In this document: piece after piece, positions 38,101 through 50,800 of the stretch
Numbering within the stretch: the first letter of the stretch is position 1
Layout of the letters: each line of letters opens with the position of its first letter
Origin: Ptychodera flava
Taxonomy: Eukaryota > Hemichordata > Enteropneusta > Ptychoderidae
NCBI RefSeq assembly: GCF_041260155.1
Contig: NC_091948.1
Span: forward strand, 732,001 to 796,000
Length of the DNA: 64,000 nt
Direction of reading: 5' to 3'
Translations under genes and position numbers: made by a program
Notes under the pieces: generated by a model
The model's database searches: none
Seen by the model: only the letters and a program-made list of their open reading frames with translations
Told to the model about the DNA's origin: nothing

Positions 38101-38702
38101 ATATTTGTATCATCAATATAATTTTTAGGCAATACATAATTCACACATGTTCTATTGCATGCTTTGTCAATATAAGCTTCCATTTCTTCTGAATAAGCAA
38201 GATATTTACAATGACATTAAGGGTCTTTCAGTGGTATGTCTTCATATTTAGGCTGCAAGGGATGCAGTTTACTCTGATTCAATATGGTGAAAAGTCATTG
38301 AAATTGGCAGCTGATTGAAACATTACAACTGAATACATTCTTATAAGTATCCTAGTATGAATACGTATCAATAGGTGGCGCTTTTAACAACATACAGTAC
38401 TATTTATGTTTGATTTCTGAATAAAAGTGAGTTCGTATTTTTCTAAATTTCTATAATGGTCATCAATGTGAGCAATATCTTTTAAAATAATTCCTTAAGA
38501 TGATAGAATTTGAATGTTTTTCCTTAAAGTAATACTATAGACATTTGTAAACGAGTGCATCAAGCATTATTCACCTTCCTGATAAATATTTGCGATTTGC
38601 AAGAATTTATCTATCAAAGCAATTCTTGCTTCTGATGGTTATGGCAAGACTAACCACTACAGTTCATGGCAGTATACAGCCATTCAGATTTAAATGTATT
38701 CT
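30512..38702. other. STARD5 3' region and convergent intergenic sequence
   Basis: STARD5 3' UTR probably runs to the AATAAA at 31006. Beyond it are a (TCTG)n(TC)n tract at 32045-32100, a 67-bp direct duplication at 32270-32403, and a tandem pair around TGATGCATCATGGGA at 37441-37515. The unassigned open frames (for example 35462-35725 and 37113-37403) show no family resemblance, splice context or conservation I can point to. The gene to the right is transcribed toward this region. Confidence 0.5.
32270..32403 (+). repeat. 67-bp direct duplication
   Basis: Two adjacent copies of a 67-bp unit starting ATGATCAAATACTTACAGTA and ending TTATTAATAGG differ at about two positions. This is a recent local duplication in intergenic sequence. 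Confidence 0.9.
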
Positions 38703-38904
38703 TTTATTGCATGCATATACAGGCAAGCATAGAGGTCCACAGCATGCACACATGTTCTTGTAGTCAGACCAGTGTGTGTACCACTGAATCCATCAACACT
38801 GATAGTGTAATACTGTGCAAGACAACCAAGCCTGCAGACTGTTTGATCTCAACATTCACAGAACAACCGTCCTCAAGATTGACATAAGACGGAATTTTGT
38901 TCAC

Positions 38905-38990
38905 CTATGGTCTGCATATCATTACTTATGGTCTGCATATCATTACTTATGGTCGGCATATCATTACTTATGGTCTGCATATCATTACTT
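38905..38990 (+). repeat. 21-bp tandem repeat, 4 copies
   Basis: TATGGTCTGCATATCATTAC plus T is repeated four times, with one T-to-G change in the third copy. It lies just beyond the stop codon of the minus-strand acidic protein gene, so it would sit in that gene's 3' UTR. Confidence 0.9.
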
Positions 38991-39007
38991 CTGTCTTGTG
39001 ATGTACA

Positions 39008-42000
39008 TCATGCAGTCTTCAATTTCTTCTTTTGCCTTTCATTTCTATAATTGGCAAGTTTATCTGTTCTCTCTGCATTTCGCTTGTCCCTCATGAAACC
39101 AGCTCTGTCTGACCTGCGGACAGCAACTTCCTCCTCCTCCTCCTCCTCCGAGGATAAGAGAGCTGATGCAGAAGAGTTCCTTCTCCTTGTTGTTTTTATG
39201 TCATCATCATCATCACAATCAGAGTTACTATCTTCACTTGAAGAATCCACAATTGAAACAATTCTCCTCTGTCTTTTGTGTGCTTGTTTACCATTTTTGA
39301 GTTTGCTGAATGACTTTCCTTTTCTCTGGATTCTATTGCTGTTGACATCGCTCTCCTGACTATCGCTGTCACTCTGCGTTGGCGGATTTTCAGACTGTGA
39401 TTCAGAAACTGATTCATGGCTGGAATCAGTTTCTAAGTCTTTACTGCTGTCAGAATCTGATTCTGACTCCTCATTTGAGTACACAATAAACTCATCATTT
39501 TCTTCGTCTGAATAAGCCGGGTCATAATTGTAGCGATTGTGTCTGAAATATGAAGATCATATGAACCAAAATGTGATTCCAACTAATTAATTACAATAAT
39601 TCCAAATAAGAAAATTACAAATGTGGAATGAAGCAGTACATGGTGAAATTAATAAAGTTTCAATGTTTCAAGATATGAATTAAATCATTACACCGCATTT
39701 TCACTTAGGAATTTACCATCCATCGATTTCGTGAGTGATTAACATGGTGCTGCACAAAGCACAGTGTATTTTGCTCACACTAACTTTTTAGCAAAGATTC
39801 ATTCTTTTTTCACTAATTTGGTAACATAAGATTAAAATATTGGTTGGGGTCACTTTGTAAGTACAACATTCAGTTGGGTGCAAAAGAAGTGTAAATTTAT
39901 GCAAATCACCCAATTTCCAGGCTTCTTTTTTCTCCCTTTTTCAACATGTGAAAAAATTTAACTCCACTCTGAAATTTTCATATCATGTTCTTAAATTATT
40001 ACATAACAAAATCTGTTCGGCAATAATGTTCTTCAATTTTAAATAACAGTCATTTCAAATTTGCTTCCATTAATTTAACACTTTCTACTGCCATTTCAGC
40101 ATGAGAATAGACAATGCAAAACAAAATTGTTTGTTTTTTTCTACATATACATGTACTTTAGTTTCAAATGAGATATTAAATTTGATACAGTAGTATTAAG
40201 TTTTTTACTAAAATTAATTTTTATCATTAATACCAGAATTGAGGTTTTCCACAAAAATGTACACCCCCTTCATCCTTCGAGTAAACTATTGCTACCATAC
40301 AAAATTTAGATTCTCTGCTTTTTGAAAATACATAGTATGAGGGGGTTTCCTTGTCATCTTTGATACAAAATACTGCTTTGAAAGAAAGTGTTGGTTAAGA
40401 GCAACGCCACCTTAATTCCCTGGCTATGTTAATTCTGATGAGGTCCCATGATTACACACCTCAATTTCAGAATCTATCAATCTCTTAATCCAAACCAATA
40501 TGAACTCAGAAGCCTCACATGTTCCCATGCACTAACAGTCAGTAAAGATGTAACTATAAACATCCATGCACAAAAAATCATTTTTAATGGTCCAAATATT
40601 ATCAACAAGAAAGGAGAATATAAATTTGGACATCTCTGGGTCAAGATGAAATACCTATTCTGCTGAACTAGAAACTACAACCATAGACTGAAAGCAGTGA
40701 TTGTGAAGTCTGACGAACACTGACAGTCAAGTTAAATCTAACATTAAACTTACACTTTAATGAAGTTATTGACCAGTTTTCTCGGTCTCAAACTGTCTAA
40801 TGGTTTGCTTGGGGTGCCAGGTGGCACAATGGATTCCAGGATTTCATTTCTTGTAGGCATGATGAGTTTCCTGTCAGCTCGGTTTTGAAGTCTCCTGGAA
40901 TAACATGTCGGCGATGTTGGCGTTTCCTCATCTTTCTGTAAAGATAAATAAAAGGAAGAAAAAATATTTGCATTGAAAGATCAATGGATACTTCTAATTT
41001 AAGGACTGGATATGTTGCCAAGGATATGTTTCTTCAAGAGAATATAGCAGCCAATTGTCTTCCATGACTGTTGCTTGTATATCACTGCTTTCCAGAGACA
41101 TGCGATTGTACATTCTTTATCAATAGCAGAACCAGTCTTCATATAAAAAATGTTTGAAATAGTTTGACTGTTTCATCATTACCACAAGTACATGTATGAA
41201 AAAGAAGCATTTTTTAAAACTCTTTTCTGATGTTTACTTCTAGTCTTACCTTTTCAGAGCCATTTTGTAAGTTTTTACTTTTTTGCATCACTGTCTTACA
41301 AAAATCACATTTTTAACAAGTAATCGCTGATGACACAGTCCCCGCTCGCACCATTAATTGTGATGCACATGCACACTACAATCCTGGTCTTTATCCTTGC
41401 ACACAGTTCGAAAAAAATCGGCTCAGGGGTGACAGAGAAACGGCTGCTGACAGACGGATGGACGGACGGACGGGACCCAATCTATAAGTCCCTGCCGGAC
41501 TTTGTCCGCGGGGACTAAAAATTCAACACACTGACTTCAAATCAGTTATTTTGTACTTGAAGAGCAGAAATGACAGATTCTGGGAAGCAAAACCCTATTT
41601 CAAATACATGTTCATGTTTCAACTTTACTTTCCGCTTTTTGTTTGAGGGTCTGGTTTCCTATACTGTTATAACATGGTTAGATAAATGCATGGCTAACAA
41701 CTTGTGTGCATGGTATGGGGCATGTACCATTTATGATGAGGTGGGAATGAATCCCTCCCATTCAAAAGATATTGGTGTAGCAAAGGGGCTACCAATCCCT
41801 TCACTCAAAGGTTCAGCAAGTGTATTCAGTGTTTATCCTATTGCCTTCCTAATCCTCTATCAAGGGCCTTTGACTTTGGGAACAACGCAATGTCCATGTT
41901 AGTATGAAATGAATGCAAGATGTAAATAAATTATCAGTGTGCTAGATCTGTCCTCCTCTAGACTAGAGAGAACCATTCCGTTCCTTAGGTATTATTACTC

Positions 42001-44393
42001 CTATATAGTAAAATCTTTTTGGGTTGCACGATTGTAATCTCGTTTCTTATTTTGTCCTGTTCTCATGCTATAGGTCGAAGAACGGCGTGATTTTTGGGCT
42101 CCAGGTTCTCTACAATTTCAGAAAAATGGTGGTATACAAATTATGTGATAAAAATCCCGAAATTTGACTGAAATTGCGATTCTTTAAACTCCTCTTTCAG
42201 TCTCGCGAGGGAGATGAAAGTTTAAATATTCCATCAGTCGTCGGTACCCCCGTTGGAGGTTCCCGTGGTGAATGAATGATTAAACTGATATGTGCGCAAC
42301 AAAATTGAAGTTGGTAACCACCAATTAATACGTCATTAATTTTATAACATTTTTATGCTGTAATTTCTTCGATTTTTGGTGGAATTTGCACTTTTCCCTA
42401 ATTTTTACACGATCGGTGGAGCGGGTCAGTGACGCTCTTCCATTTACTGCCTGACACCATTTTCGAACGTGGTCGATACGCAACCCCCGTCGGTTACCCT
42501 ATGAACTTCTGTGATTTTATGATGCCGAAGGAAAACAAAGAAATTGTTTAAAATTTGCACATTTGGATTGATTTAACCTCTAAAATGTATCACAAATTTG
42601 TATGTTTATCGTTATTTCGCTGTTTGAATAAAGAATTACGACGAAAACTAATAAAACTCAACATGTTACGAGTGTATCGTGTGTAGTCCCCTGGCAGGGT
42701 TTCATGACCATAGGAATCGAATCATCATCGAAGCTCAGTGGAGTTTGCACGGAAATACATGTGCAGACGGACGTGCGCTAGCAGGAAGTTTTCATAATCT
42801 GCGCGCCAAACTTGGCTATCACAAGTTTACTTACCCGGTGACCTGCTGAGGTCAGGAGTTGATCAGGTGGCCGAGGCAAGCGAAGGGTGGTGGTGGGGCG
42901 GGGATACAAACGCATAGTTCTGCCGTCGTACAATAAGCAGTAAGCTTACTTTCCCTTTCCTGCTTTCATACGACTACTGATATTCTCAGACAAAATATAT
43001 TATTATTCAAATGACGATTATTCCGTAATCTTAGCATTTTTCACAAAGATATTTTCTAACCCTTGCTGACTGGTCATGTACAGTACGTGTGTACCGTAGG
43101 ATGTACGCGTTTCTAGTATTTTCATGCATGTGAAGTGAACTGATATCGATCTTAGAGTCACCGACAATCACCACAGGTGGGTGCAGTGTTGCTTGGAGAG
43201 TCGATCGAAAGTCGATTGAAAGTGTGAAGGCCGAACCTCGGTACTGCTGTTTACACCTGTCACGGACTATGCCGCCAACTGAGCTGTTCGTGTGCCATTT
43301 TTCAGCGGGCGGGCAATTTTCAAAACTAATCAGGGGGTGGGGAGAAAAAATCGATATTTACTGTGGGCGGAGAAGAAATTTCATTATTTTCAGCGGGCGG
43401 GGAGAAAATTTTCGACAGTGGGTACTGGACAATACGTAGAGGGAGGGGAAAGCTGTGCCTGATAGACCTTGAGGGAAGAAGCATCTAACTTAGCTAAAAT
43501 AGCGCTGTTCACGGTTACAGTTTGTTACTAAATATAGCTGTACGCGCGCGACATCGGACACGCAGCTTGAAATGCGGACAAATTTTATCAATGTTGCGTG
43601 CGTGGCTGTTTTTGCAGCTTGTACTCTGAGTCGTGAATATGTTTTTTAGTATTCACTGTTACACTAGCAGTCGCCCACTGCGATGTATTTTTGTCGTTCT
43701 TGCATGCGTAATTTTCAAAAGCGTAATCTAAAAATGCGGACAAATATTTATTTTTGCATATTAATGAGAGAACAGTGACGTAAACTGTGAACTGCCCTAT
43801 AGAGGGGAGCAATGTTCCAAGGTATACTGCTAGCTACTCGCATGGTGCGTTGATCTGTACACTTAATTATAAGAAATCTTGACTCTCATAGTTGCCTTGC
43901 TGTACATATATTATATGTCATATCCCTATATTTTTGCAGTCAATCACTACTTTGTTAGCAAGTGAGTGTTTATTTGTTTATTTACTACTTTTTTATTGTT
44001 TGTTGTCGTTTTGTTTCTTCCATTTGTTTTTCTTATCTTTTGTTTGTATGATGTTTGTCCGTTTGGTCATTTGTTTGTTTGTCTTTGCAGAACAATACTT
44101 GTCATGTATTCTGACAGTCTGAGCCCCCTTGTGTTCGGGCTGCCACAAGTAACTACATTATTTCTGCCTACATTTTAATGACAAGAAGTTCACATATCGC
44201 GGCAAATTGGATATAATAGCCTTGAATCAAACTTTTGGTCGAAAGATCATCATAAACTTACATCTCTGTCTTTTATACCACGAGTATCAGTCCGGTGTCC
44301 GGATTCCGTCTGACCGGTGTCTTCGTTTCCAGAATCCGAATCTGATTCTGGCACACTCTTCACACGTCTGTAACTTTTCTTACTGTTGTTCAT
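39008..44393 (-). CDS. Acidic Ser-rich protein, three exons, function unknown
   Basis: I do not recognise this gene. Exons on the minus strand are 44393-44262 (phase 0, donor GTAAGT), 40935-40754 (donor GTAAG, phase 2) and 39542-39008. The frames join to about 282 residues if no exon is missed. Exon 1 begins MNNSKKSYRRVKSVPESDSD. Exon 2 contains RNEILESIVPPGTPSKPLDS and then RPRKLVNNFIK. Exon 3 opens HNRYNYDPAYSDEENDEFIV, followed by a long Ser/Asp/Glu tract, a basic patch (KRQRR), a second acidic run with seven consecutive Glu, and a Lys-rich tail KKKLKTA. There is no membrane segment or signal peptide. Composition suggests a nuclear, largely disordered protein. The middle block (exon 2 to the start of exon 3) is the least biased part and the best candidate for a conserved motif. 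It is head to head with NUDT17. A possible AATAAA lies at 38708-38703 (minus). Confidence 0.75.
40936..44261. other. Intron 1 of the acidic protein gene
   Basis: A 3.3-kb intron. It holds the small hairpin element at 41338-41516. A GC-richer stretch at 42720-42910 includes a minus-strand donor-like CCGG-GTAAGT at about 42836, which could mark an alternative 5' exon but codes nothing convincing. A G-rich stretch lies at 43310-43440. Confidence 0.4.
41338..41516 (+). repeat. Small hairpin-ended element with GACG microsatellite
   Basis: It starts AGTCCCCGC and ends GCGGGGACT, with a (GACG)n tract at 41450-41472 near the right end. The phrase AAAAATCGGCTCAGGGGTGA is conserved-tail-like. It has the same plan as the pearl-like elements (hairpin end, microsatellite, tail) but a different sequence and no core repeats. 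It is probably a short non-autonomous member of a related family. Confidence 0.5.
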
Positions 44394-44885
44394 ATTCTTC
44401 GGATATTAGTGCAATAGTTAATCCAGTCTCGCATACAGTGCACTGGAAATATTTTTCAAGTGACGACACTGCGAGCTTGTAATCCTACAATGTTGTGAGT
44501 GTAGACCTTGCGTGTAAATAAATGGACCGCGGAAAATTCGTTCTGAGAAAACCACATGTATTTATAATACCGTATTCGTATGGAAAATCACTATGACACT
44601 TTCACAAGATATGATTGTGTCATATATATAATATCTCAATGAAAACACAATTTAAAACATACAAAACGCTGGTGTAAGAAGCGAATACTACAAAGTATTA
44701 CCTGCAACCAAAAGTTCAAGTTGACGAGCGACAAGTTGCAAACGCTGGAACTAAAATCGGCTGTTTTTCTCTATAACAACACAGAGGGCAGTGTTTGTCC
44801 TGCTCAGTTCAGCTGTGATCCATCTCTGTCCAGCCCACATTACTGTGGTACTTCCAATGTCGTTCACCTCTTAGAAGACGGCAGT
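44394..44885. promoter_or_regulatory. Shared bidirectional promoter region
   Basis: The start codons of the minus-strand acidic protein gene (44393) and NUDT17 (44886) are 492 bp apart and point away from each other, so both promoters and 5' UTRs must fit here unless further upstream exons exist. I see no clear TATA box placed for either gene. The regulatory role is inferred from layout only. Confidence 0.5.
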
Positions 44886-47800
44886 ATGACAGCTCCTAGT
44901 CGCGTGTGGGTCTACCTTCGAAAAGGAGTCGAAAGCCAACCACAGCGTGCAAGGTTCATCCAGGTTTGACTGTAACTTCACTTGTTATGCAAAAGAAACA
45001 AATACTGAAGTGTCATCGCCCCTCAGGGAAGTCTTTCCTTCTACCTTCATGCATAGAGGTAGCACACGGAGGGGCGCCCACAGATCTAGAGTCGCCCTAT
45101 GATGTACACTATCACTGAAATCAGATGTTGAGATGGTGGCGTTGCGACCTTTGCTTGGTCTTTGCTCTTCTAGTAAGCTGTCTGTCGCTTATACGGAGAG
45201 GTTACTGACTAGCTGCAGATAGAGGTTACAGACTGCACAACAGCAAAGACATAACAAAGATATATAGCTGAGTGTGGAGCAACTCCTACCGTGCTACAAT
45301 ATTACAGACAAGGCATAATCCATAGCTCTACCACTCCCTGACCTGTTGTGTTATACGTGTTGTGTTTGGTAGTTGGCCCCGTGGCACATGCCTCCCTAAA
45401 AAGGCGACCAACAACAGCTGTGAATGAAAACAGCAAGATATTAAAGCAAGGTGGAAGTGTAGCTGCAAAATTGTAGGGCTACGATGAGGCAGTCGGTGAT
45501 TTTTGGTTTTTGCGACTTCGCTCACCAGTAGCGCTACAATGCCGATGGCCCTGGGGAGTATAAAATAAGCGCATCCCACTGGACCAGGCGTGTTGATATG
45601 AAATGCTACATATTTACTGCATTTGGTCATACCGATTTATCACTACTGAAGACTAAACACTGTATAACACTTAACCTTGTCGTTTATTAGTTTTGGAATT
45701 TGTTCTTTATTAGGTTTGGAATTTGTTCAAACACGTCGATCGCTTTCCGAAACCATTTCTGAGACCAGCCATTACCAACTTCCCGTAATGGCGGCTGCAA
45801 GTAACATTGATGCCCCACGCTCAATGTTTATGGAACGCGATTGAAGTGTTTGAACAAAGTCCAAACCCCATAAATGACAAGGTTAAGTGTAGTACAGTGT
45901 TTAGTCTTCAGTAGTGTTAAATCGGTACGACCAAATGCAGTAAATATGTAGCATTTCACATCAACACGCCTAGTCTAGAGGGATGCGCTTATTTTATACT
46001 CCCCATAGCCATCGGCATTGTAGAGCTACTGGTGAGCGAAGTCGCAAAAACCAAAAATCACCGACCGCCTCACCGTAGCGCTACAATTGTGCAGCTAGAT
46101 GGAAGTGTTGCCATGTCCACATCCAATTTCAATCAGAATTCAAATGATCCTTGGTCCTGTCATAGTTTGCAGAAATGTAAATGTATGCAAACTTTGATCA
46201 GTGACAGCCCAGTTGAGAAACAATAAGTGGAGGTGTTTTTATATGTAAATGTATTCTAAAGATTGTTTTGATAAAATCAATTTTTTACGGCAAGAGACAC
46301 CTGTTCATGACTGTCTTTGAAAGGAAACATCGTGAATTGCTTTCTGGTGTACATAAAATACTATTTACATACATGACAATAATCAGTAAATTGCTTTTGA
46401 AGTGTGATGCAACATGGCCAAGCAGCCATTAAATGTACAACATTGTAGAAAGTAAATTTGATAGGGTCAAACATGGAGGTAGTAGAGAAGGAGTCACAAC
46501 TAGGCGGAGATCAAAGGGACCATGTGTTTTGCCGCTGTTTGCCTTACAAACTACTCCATTAGCACCAACGGGACTTGCGAACGCGTTTTCTCGGATTTAG
46601 TCAACAAGATTAAGTTCGTTCGGGGTCGTTCGGGTGTTTCGGCCGTCCCTCGGCAGTTGACAGATCTTCAAACATGGCGTCACGTGTCCCAGCGTCGCGT
46701 CGGGAAGTTCGAGTCATTCCACCGATTTTGATGTACACGATGTTAAAGAGGTCGAGGAACAGATAATTGAGGAAGGGAGCTTTTGTATCTGCAAAGTACT
46801 ACCTCCATGGGTCAAATTACAATAGTTCTACTCCGGAATAAAAGGCATGCAATATGTACTACAGACTTATTACACCCAAAAGATCATGTGTTGGTGGTAC
46901 CAACAAACCCATTTGTATAAGCGCAAATGAAAATACACATATTTCTTTGTGCATTTGAGCACACAGGTTTGTTTGTGCTGTGGTCCATTTGAATTCCAGG
47001 TTTGCCCTAATAATGTACTGTCAGTGTCATGAGATACATATCTTGACAGTTTTTTAGAAACAAATATGAAATATGATGTGGCTTTCATCTTTTCAAGGAG
47101 TGTAAGCTGTGACTTTGCTACCCATATGAATTGTCATGTCAACATAGCGTGTCAATGCAAATGACTGTTTGGATTTTCTCCATTATTTCTAGAGTATTTT
47201 TGACTATTTTGGTCTCCATGGACATGTTGGTGAAGTTAGCTGCCACCTTGAAGACAACAAGCTCATAATATCAGACTGTGGTAAAGATCAAGTATGTTTA
47301 AAGGTATGATTGAGCATCTCTTTACATGTACATCATTAGGGCCCATGGATAATAAAATCTTGCGCATGGTAAACGCAACTAAGTGCGCTTGGCCTCAACC
47401 CCCTCCCTCCTCCCTTAAACAAAAGTTTTGAAGTGCAAAAATCCAACCAAGCCTCATTCTGTATCAGCATACCTACAATTTGTAATTGTGTCGCTATGAA
47501 ATCACACATAAACTACCAACCCCCCTCACCCACATACCCCCTCTAAAATCAATCTTTGTTCAGCACCAATGACGCAATCAATAGAATGAAATGAATTGAA
47601 ACTGTGTATCCAAAATAATTGTTACGTTATTTTACTCGTACACTGAACCACTTGTATGTCAAAGGAATACTGGTGTTGTGCCGGTGCCGCACTGACCTGA
47701 TACACGCCTAGCAATATAGCACGATATTTTGCGATACGTAAAAATGTGTAGCGGGATGTTGTGATATAAAAACATGTAGTGCGATTTTTGCGCAAGAAAA

Positions 47801-50800
47801 TAGAATACAGCCAAACCCCCTCCCCCTAAACACAGAAATTACGCTTACCTTGCACGTGTTGTAATTATCTACCCTAATACTTGTTGAATTATGGAGCAAC
47901 TAGAAACACATGCTGGCATCTCTCACCAGTGCTTCCTTTATATCATAATCTCAATTTTACCACTATATGTTCGCAAACAACTGTAAAAAGTGTTCCATTT
48001 TGAGACTACTGACTACAGTGATATGGAAATCAGTTCTTTATGCTATGTTTAATCAAAATTCCTTTCATCCTGTATCTGTACTCTTGACATCTCTGCTGTT
48101 CTTCTCAGAGACCGTCCTTCTGTCCAATACATTGCATAAACCAGGAGGACGTACAGTCCATATCAGATGACATTCTACAGAGGGGTGTGGATGTAGGTGT
48201 GGTCACTCTGTTAAAATCACGGGACAGGCGAGTGTTGCTGACCAGAAGAGCCAAGCATCTCAGAATATTTCCTGGCATCTGGGTGCCTCCAGGTGGACAT
48301 GTTGAAATTAATGAAAGTGTATGTATGAGAAATATTCTTCTGATGGTCAAGCTTGAGAATGGTTGTTTGAGGCAAATATTTGCTTTCAATACGCCACAAA
48401 AGTAATTTGACAATATGCAAGGAATGTTTACTCGACATGACAGAACATGACATTGTGTGACACAATATGTGACATAACATTGGATATGACAAGTACATAA
48501 CATTGCATTACCTACAAATTGTATATCATTACATTACATGACATAACATCACACTACATTAACTCATATTGCCTCTTTATTTTATATTAAAGACCTGTGT
48601 TTGTGCCAGATTGTCTCATCAGAAAACTTACTTACTAGATTACAATTTCAATGGAAAACAAAAGGCTATCGCACCTACATAATCCTCTTAAATACTAGAG
48701 CAAAAGTGGCGTTCTCACTGCAACGTTTTCGGTGGCCCAGCACCGCCCTAATCTGAGTCCAACTCGAAAAAGTAAATGAGAACAGTTCCCAACGACCCTG
48801 GGCCACTGTTAATTTAGGAAGGAGTCGAGGGGTGGACTTAAGTCCGAGCTCAGACTTAACTTCGGCACTTGAGTCCGTGTGAACGCATCGAAAATTAACA
48901 ACAGCGAAAAATGCCCCCACGCGGCGACTTTTGGGCACATTTTGGATGTGACCTACAACCTTTTTCAGTGGCTGCTGTGAGTTCAATCATGTGATAAAGG
49001 GAAAGCGGCTCCACATCGCCTATACTATTTTTTCGTTCTCTGTCTTCATGTTCGATTTTGTGTGTTTGGCTATTGGTGTAAATATAAGCCATGGCGAGAC
49101 GTGGCCGTAATCTGGCTGTCGAATGACAGCGTGATCCTTTGACGCTACGTTTCGAAACCAGTGTGTGGTCTCTTCCTCAGTCACTTTTTGATACTTGCTC
49201 TCCTTGGATTTTTGTTTCACTGTTTGTGGCTTAAAACTTGTCAGTGTTTTGTTCGTCCAGTAAGGAGGCTAGAATACTTATATTTGGGTCAGTTTGTTAT
49301 GTTTCATTTTGTTCGGTCTTTTCTGTAAGATTGTGTACTTGTGCATTTATGAGTGTGTCGCCAATGTTTGGATTTCTTTTGTATGCGACGATCGGTTTCA
49401 TCGTGAGTAAATTCTTTAGTGTTTGGTTTTTTCTATTTCATCCCAGTTCTTCAGGAGTGCTTGTTTGATGTCTTTTGTTTTGATATGTGGGCTATATGTG
49501 GTTGAAAATATCACTTTATTAGTGTTGTTGTTGTGTGTTTGTTTGTGATTTAAATGTGTTCTTCGTGGTGCGTAATATGTGTTTCTTGTTGTGAATATCC
49601 TCGTTGTATAATTTTTCATTAAATGTTTTGACTTTGTTCTTAAAGTCCTCTTCGTTGTTGCATGTCCTTATGTACCTTAATGTTTCGCCTTTGATAAGGC
49701 CCTTGAAGGTTGATTTTGGATGACATGATTCCCTGTGTAAGAACTGGAATGTATCTGTTGGTTTTGTGTGCGTTCTAGTGTCTAGTATGTTTTCGTTGTT
49801 GTATCGTTGACCTTTGTAAATAGCTAGGTCAAGATATGTTATTTCGTGTGAAGAACGTTCATGTGAAAATTTGAAAGTAGGATGCATTTTGTTAATTATT
49901 GGAAAATTAGGAAAATATCGTCTCTGAATCGACACCACGGTGATATTTTTGTTTTGTGTTCACGTATGATTTTCAGTTCTAATTCGTGAAACGTGATGTC
50001 GGCGAAAAGCCGATGCATTTTCGATGTGTGGATTTACATTCAACACTTCTAGACCGTCAAAATGGTCATGAAGACGACGGCGAAGTAGTCTAGAACGCAT
50101 ATTTAGGAGTAGAAACTGGAGACGTGTTCTCGACATCCGCCATCTTAATTTGTTGATGTTGATGTCCAATATGACCGTAGAGGGCGTTTAGGTCGGCGTC
50201 AGTTTCAAAACAAAGGCCTAAACTTACGCGTGTGGATGCTCACAGTATTCTCGGGCTAATCCTCTGTATTTGCAAAGCTTCAACACAGACCCTGCAACGC
50301 CCAAAAACTCACAGTGAGAACAAGACTAAAGGCAAACCCAGGGATCATGAAAAGTGCCTTTAAAATACATTAACATCAGACTGCATTACATGACATTACA
50401 TAATACAGCGTCACATTGCATATTGTTTAATTTCATTTCATCGTGAAGAAATCATTGTGCCCATGAATAAAGGAAGACAGGTCATAAATGCGGCTCAGAA
50501 ATTTCACATAGAGAAAGCGCAGTAGAAAACATTGGAGAGTCATACTGTGAGAGCAAAAAATTTACAATCAATGAAAAAACATTGGTATACATTTCTGACC
50601 AGATCATCTTGAAAGCATGTTGTAATTTGTGAATTTTTACTAGAAATTTCCTATAATTATCTGTTGTTAAGAAACTACAATTATTACACTATTACTACTA
50701 AAAACTTGATAAATCATAAATACAAGCAGATGAACACCTAAAGATCCAACCTATTGTCTGGAAAAAGTAAAGTCAAGGTTTTTCAAATTTTTATCACAAG

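Noticed and set aside
39051..39417. Serine-rich frames overlapping the acidic protein exon on other frames or strand
   Set aside because: They are shadows of the GAA/GAT/TCA-rich coding exon on the minus strand, which alone has matching splice sites.
44721..44885. In-frame sequence upstream of the NUDT17 start
   Set aside because: There is no ATG in frame before 44886, and the family N-terminus aligns with MTAPSRVWVYL at 44886. The upstream part is taken as 5' UTR.
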